A stretch of DNA of 64,000 nucleotides. It comes from Collinsella sp. WCA1-178-WT-3 (M1). GTDB lineage: Bacteria > Actinomycetota > Coriobacteriia > Coriobacteriales > Coriobacteriaceae. The first letter of the stretch is position 1; every line of letters starts with the position of its first letter. Shown one piece after another: positions 7,619 to 16,364 of this stretch. A model generated the notes under the pieces. That model searched no databases. It worked only from the letters and a program-made list of their open reading frames with translations, and was not told where the DNA came from. The position numbers were made by a program, and so were the translations under genes. Location of the stretch: assembly GCF_009696325.1 (NCBI RefSeq), contig NZ_VUME01000004.1:100534-164533 (forward strand), written 5' to 3'.

Positions 7619-9261
7619 TGGCTCGGTTGGACGGGAGCATCATGGTGGACGCGGTGTGCGGCTCGGATATACCGGCGATTGAAGTGCGGGGCCTGCGCTT
7701 TGCCTACCCCGGGGCCGAAGTGCCGGTGTTCGAGGAGCTCGATTGGCGTGTTCCCCAAGGGACGTTTGCGTTGCTTGTCGGTGGTACCGGGTCGGGCAAG
7801 TCGACATTACTCTCGTTGCTCAAGCCCGAGATTTCGCCGGCGGGCGAATGCTCCGGCGAGTTGCGCATGCTGGGTGAAAGCGTTGCCGACATGGACGTTC
7901 GCGCGTCCGCGGAGCGCGTGGGCTATGTGTTTCAGGACCCCGAGAACCAGATTGTGTGCGAAACCGTGTGGCACGAGATGGCGTTTGGCCTGGAAAACTT
8001 AGGCATGTCGCGCGACGAGATGCGTCGTCGTGTGGCCGAGACCAGTTATTTCTTTGGGGTGGAGGATTGGCTCCACCGCGATACCGATACGCTTTCGGGC
8101 GGACGCAAGCAGCTGCTGTCGCTGGCAGCCGTGCTGGCGTTGCGCCCTCGCGTGCTGCTGCTCGACGAGCCCACGTCCCAACTGGATCCCGTTGCCGAGA
8201 AAAATTTTCTGCATGCGCTGTTTCGCGTGAATCGCGAGCTGGGCTGCACGGTTGTTGTGGCAACGCACCAGCCGCGCCCGATGCTTGAATACGCGACGTG
8301 CGCGTATCGGATTGAGGGCGGGCGCGTATGCGAGGTCGCTGACATCGCCTCCTTGGGGCATCGCGAAGAGCTGTTTTCTGGCGAGGTGCCAGGGTGGGGT
8401 GGCTCACGGCGTGCAAAAAACGGAGTTTTCAGCAGCGCCAGTGGCCGGCCGGGCTATTTGGACCCGCGCGTGGGCGCTCCGGGCGCAAAAAAAAGACCGA
8501 AATCGGACAAATCGGCTGAATTTGAGGCGCAAATCCTGTCGCAAGACGACTCGGGGGCGCCGTCGTGCGCCGGTGGATGCCGAATACTCCCAAAAATGCA
8601 CGCTGGGTCGGCTACCACCCTGGCAGGGGGCTGGTTTCGCTACGATCGAGCGTCCGGCTGGGTGCTGCGCGGGCTCGATGCGTCGTTTTCGGCAGGCGCG
8701 GTGCATGCTGTTGTGGGCGGTAACGGCTGCGGTAAGTCGACAATGCTTTCGGTGCTGGCCAAGACGGTCAAGTTGCAGCGTGGGCATATGGAGCGCGGGG
8801 CGGCCTCGGCGGCACTGCTGCCTCAGAATCCCAAGGCGCTGCTGGTTGCCGAGACGGTGCGCGAGGAGCTGATGGAATGGGCTTCGACCTGCGGATATGA
8901 CGAGGCTATGGCGCGAGAGCGCGCGACGAGTCTGGGATTGTCCGGCTTGGATGGGCGCCATCCGTACGATCTTTCGGGCGGGCAGCGCCAGCTGCTTGCG
9001 TTGGCAAAGCTGCTGTTGATCGGCCCCGAGCTGCTATTGCTCGATGAGCCCACCAAGGGTTTGGACCTGGCCAGCCGTCGCATCATCGCCCGCGCCCTGC
9101 GCGACCATGCGGAGGCTGGCGGTACCGTCATCATGGCAACGCACGATCTGGATTTTGCCGAGCAGGTTGCCGATGACATTGCCATGATGTTCGACGGCGA
9201 GATTGCCTGCATGGAGCCGCCCGCCGACTTTTTTGCCGACAATGTGTTTTATAGGGCGTGA
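7618..9261 (+). CDS. ecfA: ECF transporter ATP-binding protein, two fused ABC domains (EcfA-EcfA')
   Basis: The 547 residues hold two complete ABC ATPase domains. The first has Walker A GGTGSGKST, Q-loop FQDPENQIVCE, signature LSGGRKQLL and Walker B VLLLDEPTS. The second has GGNGCGKST, QNPKALLVAE, LSGGQRQLLALAK and LLLLDEPTKGLD. Most ECF systems encode EcfA1 and EcfA2 separately; here a linker of roughly 75 polar residues, with a run of eight A at 8489-8496, joins them. The ATPase drives import through EcfT and an S component. The start overlaps the ecfT stop and the downstream S-component gene begins 4 bases after the stop. No key residue is missing from either half. Confidence 0.93.
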   Translation: MARLDGSIMVDAVCGSDIPAIEVRGLRFAYPGAEVPVFEELDWRVPQGTFALLVGGTGSGKSTLLSLLKPEISPAGECSGELRMLGESVADMDVRASAERVGYVFQDPENQIVCETVWHEMAFGLENLGMSRDEMRRRVAETSYFFGVEDWLHRDTDTLSGGRKQLLSLAAVLALRPRVLLLDEPTSQLDPVAEKNFLHALFRVNRELGCTVVVATHQPRPMLEYATCAYRIEGGRVCEVADIASLGHREELFSGEVPGWGGSRRAKNGVFSSASGRPGYLDPRVGAPGAKKRPKSDKSAEFEAQILSQDDSGAPSCAGGCRILPKMHAGSATTLAGGWFRYDRASGWVLRGLDASFSAGAVHAVVGGNGCGKSTMLSVLAKTVKLQRGHMERGAASAALLPQNPKALLVAETVREELMEWASTCGYDEAMARERATSLGLSGLDGRHPYDLSGGQRQLLALAKLLLIGPELLLLDEPTKGLDLASRRIIARALRDHAEAGGTVIMATHDLDFAEQVADDIAMMFDGEIACMEPPADFFADNVFYRA

Positions 9262-9265
9262 TGGG

Positions 9266-9979
9266 ATGGCGAATTATCGCGTCTTGCGCCTACTCGCAAA
9301 ACTGGAGATCCCACTGCTGCTAGCGGTGCCAGCGGTAATGGCCGCGGCGTTGCTAGCAGGCGTTGAGCAGGCGGCGCTTGCCATGCTTGTCGTGGTGGCG
9401 CTGGTGCTCGCGCTGTTCTTTGCGGGTTACGAGGCGTCGCGACCGGGCCTGCGCCAGATTATGCCCACGCTGGTTCTGGCGGCGTTGGCCGCGGCGGGGC
9501 GTATCTTGTTTGGCCCCATTCCCGACTTTAAACCCGTGAGCGCCATCTCCATTATCGCCGGGGCGACGCTCGGTCGTCGTAACGGCTTTATGGTCGGTGC
9601 GCTGGCGGCGCTGACCAGCAATTTCTTTTTTGGGCAGGGCATGTGGACACCGTGGCAGATGTATGCCTGGGGTCTGGTCGGCTATGTTGGCGGCGCGCTG
9701 GCGCATGCGGGTGCGTTCGACCGTGCCGATGGAACCGTGCGCATGCCGGCGCTGATGGCGTACGGCTTTGCGTCGGGCCTGCTCTATGGCGCTGTGATTA
9801 ACGCCTACGACATCATCGGTTTTGTGCAACCGCTCACGTGGGCGGGCGCCGTGGCGCGTCTTGCCACGGCGGTACCGTTCGATATCACACACGGCCTTGC
9901 GACCTGCGTGTTCTTGGCCGCTCTCTACAAACCTTGGTGTCGTCGCATTAACCGTGTCGTCGTGAAATACGGGCTGTAG
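9266..9979 (+). CDS. ECF transporter S component
   Basis: This is a small hydrophobic protein (237 residues from ATG 9266; the open frame runs further upstream but overlaps ecfA) with about six membrane segments. The block FGPIPDFKPVSAISIIAG followed by GRRNGFMVGALAAL and FFFGQGMWTPWQM is characteristic of an S-component family that includes cobalamin-type binders such as CbrT. S components bind the vitamin or metal outside the membrane and topple within the EcfT/EcfA module. Being the last gene of a dedicated operon suggests a private S component. The substrate is inferred weakly: cobalamin or a related cofactor is possible, and I see no riboswitch upstream to support one. Confidence 0.75.
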   Translation: MANYRVLRLLAKLEIPLLLAVPAVMAAALLAGVEQAALAMLVVVALVLALFFAGYEASRPGLRQIMPTLVLAALAAAGRILFGPIPDFKPVSAISIIAGATLGRRNGFMVGALAALTSNFFFGQGMWTPWQMYAWGLVGYVGGALAHAGAFDRADGTVRMPALMAYGFASGLLYGAVINAYDIIGFVQPLTWAGAVARLATAVPFDITHGLATCVFLAALYKPWCRRINRVVVKYGL

Positions 9980-10018
9980 TGGCGGTTGCGCCGGGGCGAG
10001 AATCAATACTGTTGAAGT

Positions 10019-10186
10019 GCCATTTCAAAACTATGCCGGTTTACGGGGCTAGATTGGCACAGGCAGACCATACCGGCTTTTCCCGAAAATAGACGAGCCG
10101 TCTACCTGCGGTTTTATTTTGCTTGAATTGCGTTTGGTTGGGGGTTTGCGATTCAGCCCCGTAAACCGGCATAGTTTTGGAATGGC
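10019..10186. repeat. Palindromic element family A, copy 1
   Basis: Arms of 32 bases, the left one containing ACTATGCCGGTTTACGGGGC, occur at 10019-10050 and inverted at 10155-10186. The interior has a polar CTACCTGCGGTTTTATTTT half-hairpin. A second copy lies at 39574-39735. The convergent gap 9980-10513 holds only repeats of this kind. Confidence 0.85.
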
Positions 10187-10281
10187 CGGCTGATATGACA
10201 GGCGTCGTGACCCTCAGAGAGCCAAATCGATCCGCTTTCTTCCGCCCCCAGACGTCCCCAGGGAATCAGTTGACGGCGCTT

Positions 10282-10441
10282 GCCACGAAACTAGCCCATC
10301 TACTACGTTTAGCTTGATACCCTCGACCATGACCGCGTTTTATGAAAAACCGCAGGCTTTCTACCTGCGGTTTTCTTTTTGCGTTGTTCGCTGTGGTTGA
10401 GGGTAGTGGCTTAAACGTAGTAGATGGGCCAGTTTCGTGGC
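10282..10441. repeat. Palindromic element family B, copy 1, with internal terminator
   Basis: Arms of 30 bases, including CCCATCTACTACGTTTA, lie at 10282-10311 and inverted at 10412-10441. The centre is an AAAACCGCAGG...CCTGCGGTTTT hairpin with T-runs (10345-10380), able to terminate the convergent ecf and xth transcripts. A second copy is at 39325-39483. The flanking segment near 10472-10505 (AAAATGATCCGTTTTGC then TCGTCCCC) belongs to a further repeated unit, also seen inverted near 39498-39531. Confidence 0.85.
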
Positions 10442-10513
10442 GGGTGTGCCGCGTGGATTCCCTCGCGAGGTGAAAATGATCCGTTTTGCTTCGTCCCCGA
10501 GGGTCGGCTGGGG

Positions 10514-11332
10514 CTAGAGCTCTAGGGTGAGGGTGACGGGGCAGTGGTCGCTGCCAAAGATGTCGCCGCGGATGCCGGTGTCGCGCACGTTGCCGGCGAT
10601 GGCGTCGCTCACCAGGAAGTAATCGATGCGCCAGCCCGCGTTGTTCTTGCGGGCATTAAAGCGGTAGCTCCACCAGCTGTAGACGCCCTCGACGTCGGGA
10701 TTTGCCGCGCGCCAGGTATCGGTAAACCCGGCGTCGAGCAGCTCGGTAAACTTACCGCGCTCCTCGTCCGAAAAGCCTGCGTTGCCGCGGTTGGACTTGG
10801 GGTTCTTAAGGTCGATCTCCTCGTGCGCGACGTTAAAGTCGCCGCAGGTCACCACGGGCTTGCCGGTCTCGCGCTCGAGTCCCGCCAAAAAGCCGCGATA
10901 GGCATCGTCCCAGGCCATGCGCACATCGATGCGCGCGAGCTCATTTTGGGCGTTGGGCGTATAGACGTCCACAAACCAAAACTTGTCGAACTCGAGCGCG
11001 CAGACGCGGCCCTCGGTCGCGGCCTGCGCCACGAGCTCGGCTGCCGCGCCCTCGCCGGCGTAAGGCAGCAGCGCATCGGCACGCAGCACGCGCAGCGGTT
11101 CCTGGCGGCTAAAGACCGCAGTGCCCGAATAGCCTTTACGCTCGGCGTAGCTCCAGGTTTGGTGATAACCGGGCAGGTCGATATCGGCCTGGCCCTCCTG
11201 CAGCTTGGTCTCTTGCAGCGCCAGGATATCGACATTGAGCTCCTGTGCGATCTGGATAAAGCTCGGGTCCTTTTTGAGCACGGCGCGCAGACCGTTGACG
11301 TTCCACGAGGCGAAAGTGTAAGTCTGAGGCAT
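10514..11332 (-). CDS. xth: Exodeoxyribonuclease III
   Basis: This is an Mg-dependent AP endonuclease and 3'-5' exonuclease of base-excision repair, 272 residues long. Visible motifs are WNVNGLR at the N-terminus, DILALQETKL with the catalytic Glu, TCGDFNVAHEEIDL with the Asp/Asn pair, YSWWSYRFNARKNNAGWRID, and the final GSDHCPV with the catalytic Asp-His. All catalytic residues of the ExoIII/APE1 family are present. AAAGGA precedes the ATG. It is convergent with the ECF operon and divergent from the sirtuin gene, with only about 135 bp between the two starts. Confidence 0.96.
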   Translation of the reverse strand: MPQTYTFASWNVNGLRAVLKKDPSFIQIAQELNVDILALQETKLQEGQADIDLPGYHQTWSYAERKGYSGTAVFSRQEPLRVLRADALLPYAGEGAAAELVAQAATEGRVCALEFDKFWFVDVYTPNAQNELARIDVRMAWDDAYRGFLAGLERETGKPVVTCGDFNVAHEEIDLKNPKSNRGNAGFSDEERGKFTELLDAGFTDTWRAANPDVEGVYSWWSYRFNARKNNAGWRIDYFLVSDAIAGNVRDTGIRGDIFGSDHCPVTLTLEL

Positions 11333-11468
11333 GGTGTCCTTTCGACGGGGTTTGCAGGCTTAAGATTAGCGCAAAAGGGGCGGTGGTGGGCTCCGCGCGT
11401 GCTGACTCAAAGGCCGCATGCTGGGATGTCGCCCGACGCTGCCCGACCAACAAGGACGGAGGACTTAT

Positions 11469-12221
11469 ATGACGCAGGCGATATCGGATCCCAAGAGGGC
11501 CTCCGCCGCACTGGCGGAGCTGTTTGGTACCCACAAGCGTGTGGTCTTCTTCGGCGGCGCCGGTGTTTCCACGGCGAGTGGCATTCCCGATTTCCGCAGC
11601 GTGGACGGCCTATATCACCAACAGTTTGCCTACCCGCCCGAGACCATGCTCTCGCATAGCTTTTACGAGGCGCATCCGGCCGAGTTCTTCGACTTCTACC
11701 GCACCAAGATGATCTCGCTTGGCGCCAAGCCCAACCGCTGCCACACCAAGCTGGCCGAGCTGGAGCGCATTGGCAAGCTTGATGCCGTGGTGACGCAAAA
11801 TATCGACGGTCTGCATCAGATGGCGGGCTCTCAGCGCGTGTTCGAGCTGCACGGATCGGTCCATCGCAACATTTGCCAGTCGTGCGGCGCGGTCTATAGC
11901 GCCGAGTGGATTTGCGCCCGCGGGCACGAGGACGCCGCGGGTGTGCCCGTGTGCCCCGCGTGCGGCGGGCGCATTAAGCCCGATGTGGTGCTCTACGAGG
12001 AGCCGCTCGACGAGCATGTGCTGACCGACGCCGTTGCCGCCATTGCCGCGGCCGATGCCCTCATTGTGGGCGGGACCTCGCTCGTGGTGTATCCGGCGGC
12101 GGGTCTTACGCGATACTTTACCGGCGATACGCTGGCCATATGCAATCTTGCTCCCACCGATCAGGATGCAAATGCCGACCTGCTGATTTCTTGCGACATC
12201 GCTGCCGCGTTTGCGTTCTAG
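11469..12221 (+). CDS. cobB: NAD-dependent protein deacylase (sirtuin)
   Basis: The 250-residue protein is a class SIR2 enzyme that removes acyl groups from lysines using NAD. I start it at ATG 11469 behind GGAGG. Motifs are GAGVSTASGIPDFRS (NAD loop), TQNIDGLHQMAGS, ELHGS with the catalytic His, and two zinc Cys pairs, CQSC and CPAC, further apart than usual by an inserted WICARGHEDAAGVPV. GGTSLVVYPAAGL and the closing ICNLAP.DQDA are NAD-binding. It precedes folPK by about 95 bases. Confidence 0.95.
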   Translation: MTQAISDPKRASAALAELFGTHKRVVFFGGAGVSTASGIPDFRSVDGLYHQQFAYPPETMLSHSFYEAHPAEFFDFYRTKMISLGAKPNRCHTKLAELERIGKLDAVVTQNIDGLHQMAGSQRVFELHGSVHRNICQSCGAVYSAEWICARGHEDAAGVPVCPACGGRIKPDVVLYEEPLDEHVLTDAVAAIAAADALIVGGTSLVVYPAAGLTRYFTGDTLAICNLAPTDQDANADLLISCDIAAAFAF

Positions 12222-12315
12222 CCCGCGCGCGCGGATACAATAGAAAGACTAATTGCAAAGCGACCCCGCCGCCTGCGCCCGAGCGTGGCGGCGCGGGCAT
12301 TTTAGGAGGATGTTC

Positions 12316-14043
12316 ATGGCGAACGACAGCAAGACATGGCGGTGCGGAAAGTACGAGCTCAGCTTTGACCGTCCGCGCATCATGGGCGTCCTCAACGTGA
12401 CGCCCGATTCGTTTAGCGACGGCGGGGAGCATTTCGACCCGGATGCCGCCATCGAGTACGGCCTGGCGATGCTCGACGCCGGTGCCGACATCATCGACGT
12501 GGGCGGCGAGTCCACGCGCCCCGGTTTTACCCCGGTCAACCCCGACGAGGAGGCTCGCCGCGTGCTGCCCGTTGTGCGTGCGTTGGCCAAAGAGGGCGCC
12601 ATCGTCTCGATCGACACACGTCACGTGGCGGTTGCCAAGGCGGCCGTGCGCTGCGGCGCCTCGATCGTCAACGACGTGACGGGATTCACCGACCCCAAGA
12701 TGGTCGAGTTTGTCGCGACGAGCACCTGCGGCGTCATCGTGATGCACGCCGGCGAGGTCGCCGCGCCCGCTCGCACGCATGCAACGGTGCAGCTCGATAC
12801 CTCTGCCGCGGCGTTTGTTGCCGAGAAGGCGCGCGAGGCGGCTGCCGAGGCCGCGCGCGAGGCCGAGAAGCCCGCCCGCCGTCGTCGTGGCAAGCTGCTG
12901 GGCGAGCCCAAGACGGAGGCCAAACTGCCGGGTGGCGTGGTGCAGCCCTCGCTGCCGTTTGGCGATCCGGAGCCAGCGCCCGAGCCAACGGGCGAGCAGA
13001 AGCAGGAGACGCCGGCCGCCGAGCAGGCTGCCCCTGCCGCCGAGGCCGCCGCGACCCCTGAGCCCGCGCCGGAGCCCAGCGATCACTTGGCCGCCATGAT
13101 GCGCCGCAGCGCCCGCCGCGAGGAGGCTTATGTGCCCACCTCGCAGCTCCGCCGCTTTACCCTGCCCGATTCGGCGCCCATCATGCGCCGCGTCATGGGC
13201 TTTCTGTCCGATCAGGCCCGCGCGCTCATCCATGCCGGCGTGTCACGCGACCGTATCTGCATCGATCCGGGTCCGGGTTTTGGCAAGACGGCCAACGAAG
13301 ATATTGTCATCCAGCGCGAGACCGCCAAGATGGCGTCGCTGGGCTATCCGCTCATGTGCGCCGTGTCGCGCAAGCGCTTTGTGGGCGCCGTCTCGGGCGT
13401 GACCGAGGCCGCCGAGCGCGATGCCGCCACCTTTGGCGTGTGCCTGGGCGCTATCCAGGCCGGTGCCAACATCGTGCGCGTGCACGATGTCACCGGCTTT
13501 GCGCAGTTCCTGAACGGCTACTGGGCTGTTGCCAAGCCGCAGCCGCGTCGCGCGTTTGTGGCCGCGGGCTCCAACCTGGGGCATCGTTGCGACAACATCC
13601 GCGCCGCGCGCGACATGATCGCCGAGATTCCGCTCACCTGTGTGTCCAACTGCTCGCGCATCTACGAGAGCGAGCCGGCCTACGAGACGCGCCAGGACGC
13701 GTTTGCCAACGCTGTCATCGAGATCAAGACCGAGCTGGCGCCGCTGGTGCTGCTCGACGAGCTTATGAAGATCGAGGCCGAGCTGGGGCGCGACCGATCC
13801 AAGAAGGCCAAGGTCAACGGCCCGCGCACCATCGACCTGGACCTGCTGTGGATGGATGGCGAGACCCATGGCGGCAAAAAGCTGCGCCTGCCGCATCCGC
13901 TGATTGGCGAGCGCGACTTTGTGCTGGTGCCGCTCGAGGACCTGATGCACGACCCGGCGCGGTTCTTCCGCTACGACGGCGTCGAGGTCAAGGAGCCCGA
14001 GGATCGCGTGGGCCATATCGTGGGCGAATTGGGGCGTATGTAG
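12316..14043 (+). CDS. folKP: Bifunctional dihydropteroate synthase / HPPK (folP-folK fusion) with a long insertion
   Basis: The fusion carries two steps of folate synthesis. DHPS (residues about 15-400) has GVLNVTPDSFSDGG, GADIIDVGGESTRPG, SIDTRHVAVAKAAV, VNDVTGF and CIDPGPGFGKT. HPPK (about 410-565) has AAGSNLG, NAVIEIKTELAP, and GPRTIDLDLLWMDG. I start at ATG 12316, which has AGGAGG at correct spacing. Between VIVMHAG (residue about 146) and IMRRVMGFL (about 289) there are roughly 140 residues where DHPS normally has about 30. The insert is rich in Ala, Pro and Glu with a basic KPARRRRGKLL patch, and looks disordered. No folB or folE is adjacent. The next gene starts directly after the stop. 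Confidence 0.93.
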   Translation: MANDSKTWRCGKYELSFDRPRIMGVLNVTPDSFSDGGEHFDPDAAIEYGLAMLDAGADIIDVGGESTRPGFTPVNPDEEARRVLPVVRALAKEGAIVSIDTRHVAVAKAAVRCGASIVNDVTGFTDPKMVEFVATSTCGVIVMHAGEVAAPARTHATVQLDTSAAAFVAEKAREAAAEAAREAEKPARRRRGKLLGEPKTEAKLPGGVVQPSLPFGDPEPAPEPTGEQKQETPAAEQAAPAAEAAATPEPAPEPSDHLAAMMRRSARREEAYVPTSQLRRFTLPDSAPIMRRVMGFLSDQARALIHAGVSRDRICIDPGPGFGKTANEDIVIQRETAKMASLGYPLMCAVSRKRFVGAVSGVTEAAERDAATFGVCLGAIQAGANIVRVHDVTGFAQFLNGYWAVAKPQPRRAFVAAGSNLGHRCDNIRAARDMIAEIPLTCVSNCSRIYESEPAYETRQDAFANAVIEIKTELAPLVLLDELMKIEAELGRDRSKKAKVNGPRTIDLDLLWMDGETHGGKKLRLPHPLIGERDFVLVPLEDLMHDPARFFRYDGVEVKEPEDRVGHIVGELGRM

Positions 14044-14745
14044 ATGATCGAGATGAATGCTGTTGCCGCCGGTACCGAGCTCGACGCGGCACGTGACGCG
14101 GGCCGCGAGGGCGTGTCCGCGGGCTGGTGCGCCTGGAGTGCCGGCGACACATCGTTGACGTTTTCGCTGGTCGTGCGCCCGGATGTGAATATGCACGCCT
14201 TCCATGGCCTGCCGTTTGTGGCGGCGATGGGCATGATGGACGCGCTCGTGGGCACGGCATCGACGCCGGGGCTGGGCCTTGCCGGCAAGGTGGGCATTCA
14301 GTGGCCGAGCGATATCGTGTACGGCGCGCCCGCGTTTGAGACGTCGTTTGCACGCGTCACCGTCAACGGCGGTGCCGGTGCCGCGGGCATGTTCGGTGCC
14401 GTGACGGTGGATATTGAGCGTGCGGCGCTGGGCGAACTTGGCGTGGATGTGACCGATGAAGCGCTGGTCGAAGCGCTGACTACCGCCGTGCTGGCCCGCG
14501 TGGACGCCTGGGCGGTTGTCGCCAACACGCCGCAGGGCGCCGCCGGCCCGCTGGCTCCCGTGCTGGGCGAGTACTTCGACATGGTGCCGCTGCTGGGCCA
14601 CCAGGTTGCGGCGGTGTCGCCCAACGGCTTGCCGCTTGCGGTCGGTGTGTTTGCGGGCCTGGACATCTGGGGTCGCGCGACCATCAAGACCGATGCCGGC
14701 GAGCAGGAGTTTCCGCCCGAGGCCGTACGGATTCGCGGGCTGTAA
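14044..14745 (+). CDS. Biotin-protein ligase-like protein, probably catalytically degenerate
   Basis: The 233-residue protein has the outline of the BirA catalytic domain. A segment LTFSLVVRPD precedes GLPFVAAMGMMDAL, then VGIQWPSDIVYG in place of the KWPND block, a glycine-rich NGGAGAAGMFGAVTVDI, and a C-terminal LDIWGRATIKTDAGEQEF like the SH3-type tail. The key RGRxGR loop is replaced by AGWCAWSAGD, the lysine of KWPND is Gln, and the expected later R-K-L-A-G stretch is not recognisable, so ligase activity is doubtful. It starts immediately after the folKP stop and is probably co-translated. A second possible start is ATG 14056. The BirA relationship is my reading by eye, not a search result. 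Confidence 0.5.
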   Translation: MIEMNAVAAGTELDAARDAGREGVSAGWCAWSAGDTSLTFSLVVRPDVNMHAFHGLPFVAAMGMMDALVGTASTPGLGLAGKVGIQWPSDIVYGAPAFETSFARVTVNGGAGAAGMFGAVTVDIERAALGELGVDVTDEALVEALTTAVLARVDAWAVVANTPQGAAGPLAPVLGEYFDMVPLLGHQVAAVSPNGLPLAVGVFAGLDIWGRATIKTDAGEQEFPPEAVRIRGL

Positions 14746-14781
14746 CGCGAGATGCCCGCGCTCAAAGACAACGATGACAAC

Positions 14782-14828
14782 AAGACCCTCCCCGGCAGAG
14801 TGAGCTGCCTCTGCCGGGGAGGGTCTTT
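14782..14828 (+). terminator. Terminator of the sirtuin-folKP-birA-like operon
   Basis: AAGACCCTCCCCGGCAGA pairs perfectly with TCTGCCGGGGAGGGTCTT around a 10-base loop, about 40 bases after the last stop codon. Confidence 0.85.
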
Positions 14829-14854
14829 GCGCGACTACAGGGTGGCATCGCGGC

Positions 14855-14897
14855 CCTATTCCTCAAAACTGAAAATTTTTCGTTTTTGAGGAATAGG
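14855..14897. repeat. Hairpin repeat family D, copy 1
   Basis: CTATTCCTCAAAA pairs with TTTTTGAGGAATAG around an AT-rich centre, giving a 43-bp near-palindrome. Copies 2 and 3 are at 14941-14982 and 16217-16258. Confidence 0.8.
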
Positions 14898-14940
14898 ATT
14901 AAGGCAGCTCGGCCTTTTGCGAGGTATATTCGCTATAGAG

Positions 14941-14982
14941 CCTATTCCTCAAAACTGAAAAATTTTCGTTTTTGAGGAATAG
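14941..14982. repeat. Hairpin repeat family D, copy 2
   Basis: This is nearly identical to copy 1, 86 bp downstream of it, and ends 26 bp before the ATPase start codon, so it would lie in that gene's promoter or leader. Confidence 0.8.
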
Positions 14983-15008
14983 CGATAAAAGACTGCGAGG
15001 AGGCCCCG

Positions 15009-16205
15009 ATGAAACTCATCAATAGAGCGTCATATATGGACACGTTGACGAGTCTTATTGGCGTGCCGGATATCAAGGTCATCACGGGCATCCGCCGCAG
15101 CGGTAAATCAAAATTGCTCGAGGCCCTCCGCGATTACGTGGAGGCAAATCTGCCTAATTCGAATGTCATCCATATCAACTACAACCTCGATGAGTTCGAG
15201 AACCTGCTCGAGTATCACGCGTTGCTCGCTTATGTAAAAGATCATCGGGTGCCCGGCAAACAAAACTTTCTGCTTATCGATGAGGTTCAGATGTGCGAAG
15301 GTTTTGAGCGTGCGATCAACAGCCTTCACGCATCCGAGCATTATGACATCTTCATTACCGGATCGAATGCCTTTTTGCTGTCGAGCGATCTGTCGACGCT
15401 CTTTACGGGGCGCACGTTCGAGATCGAGGTTTTCCCATTCTCGTTTGAGGAGTATCGTCTCTATGGCGACGAGGGCGAGGTCGACCGTGACTTCGATGAG
15501 TACGCGAGAACCGGCGGTATGTCTGGCTCTTACCCTTATCCACTGCAGGAGCAGCGCTATCAATATCTCTCCAACGTCTTTAAGACGCTCATTGTGAGAG
15601 ATATCGTGCAGCGGCATAACGTGAGAAACGAATCGGCGCTGCTGCGCATTGCCGATTACATGATGGACAACGTTTCCAACATTACGTCGGCACGCAACAT
15701 TACCGATGCATTAAATGCGGATGGACTAAAGATTACGAACAAGACGGTCGGTGCGTACATGGGGTACCTGTGCGATGCGTTTGCCTTCTATAAAGTTCGC
15801 CGATACGACATTCGCGGCAAGAAATACCTTAAGAGCGGCGAGAAGTATTACCTGGCGGACCACGCGTTCAAATACGCGCTGCTCGGTACACGTGATATGG
15901 ATTGGGGGCGCGTGTACGAGAACATGGTGGCCATCGAGCTGCTGCGCCGCGGATACGAGGTATACGTCGGCGTACTCTATAAAAAGGAAATTGACTTTGT
16001 AGCAATCAAGCGAAGCGAGAAGCTCTACATTCAGGTGAGCGACGACATCAGCTCGGATAAGACATTTGAACGCGAGATTTCGCCACTGCTGAGCATTGGC
16101 GACGCGTATCCCAAGATGATTCTCGCCCGCACGCATCACGAGGCCACGGACCGCGACGGAGTGCAGATCGTGGACCTGGCGAGGTGGCTGTGCGGGGAGG
16201 CGTAG
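15009..16205 (+). CDS. AAA-type ATPase with DUF4143 domain
   Basis: The 398-residue protein belongs to the ATPase family with an N-terminal P-loop domain and C-terminal DUF4143. The Walker A variant is TGIRRSGKSK, Walker B is NFLLIDEVQM, and ITGSNAFLLS is the sensor-like segment followed by GRTFEIEVFPFSFEEY. The C-terminal half ends in the nuclease-like AIELLRRGYEVYVG, KKEIDFVAIK and YIQVS segment typical of DUF4143 proteins. The physiological role of the family is unknown; it is common in gut anaerobes, often near mobile DNA. The gene stands alone, two hairpin repeats upstream and one downstream. GAGGAGG gives a good ribosome site. Confidence 0.9.
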   Translation: MKLINRASYMDTLTSLIGVPDIKVITGIRRSGKSKLLEALRDYVEANLPNSNVIHINYNLDEFENLLEYHALLAYVKDHRVPGKQNFLLIDEVQMCEGFERAINSLHASEHYDIFITGSNAFLLSSDLSTLFTGRTFEIEVFPFSFEEYRLYGDEGEVDRDFDEYARTGGMSGSYPYPLQEQRYQYLSNVFKTLIVRDIVQRHNVRNESALLRIADYMMDNVSNITSARNITDALNADGLKITNKTVGAYMGYLCDAFAFYKVRRYDIRGKKYLKSGEKYYLADHAFKYALLGTRDMDWGRVYENMVAIELLRRGYEVYVGVLYKKEIDFVAIKRSEKLYIQVSDDISSDKTFEREISPLLSIGDAYPKMILARTHHEATDRDGVQIVDLARWLCGEA

Positions 16206-16216
16206 CGTGCATCGAG

Positions 16217-16258
16217 CCTATTCCTCAAAACTGAAAAATTTTCGTTTTTGAGGAATAG
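16217..16258. repeat. Hairpin repeat family D, copy 3
   Basis: This copy begins 12 bases after the ATPase stop codon and matches copy 2 almost exactly. It could act as a 3' hairpin for the ATPase transcript. Confidence 0.8.
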
Positions 16259-16364
16259 AAAGGCTTTGAGCCTCTTAGAAAGCCATTGGGCTGCCTTTCC
16301 GGTGCGAGATTTGTGTCCGCGCCGTGCGAAATAATAGTTTATGTCCTAACGATGGGAGCAGACT

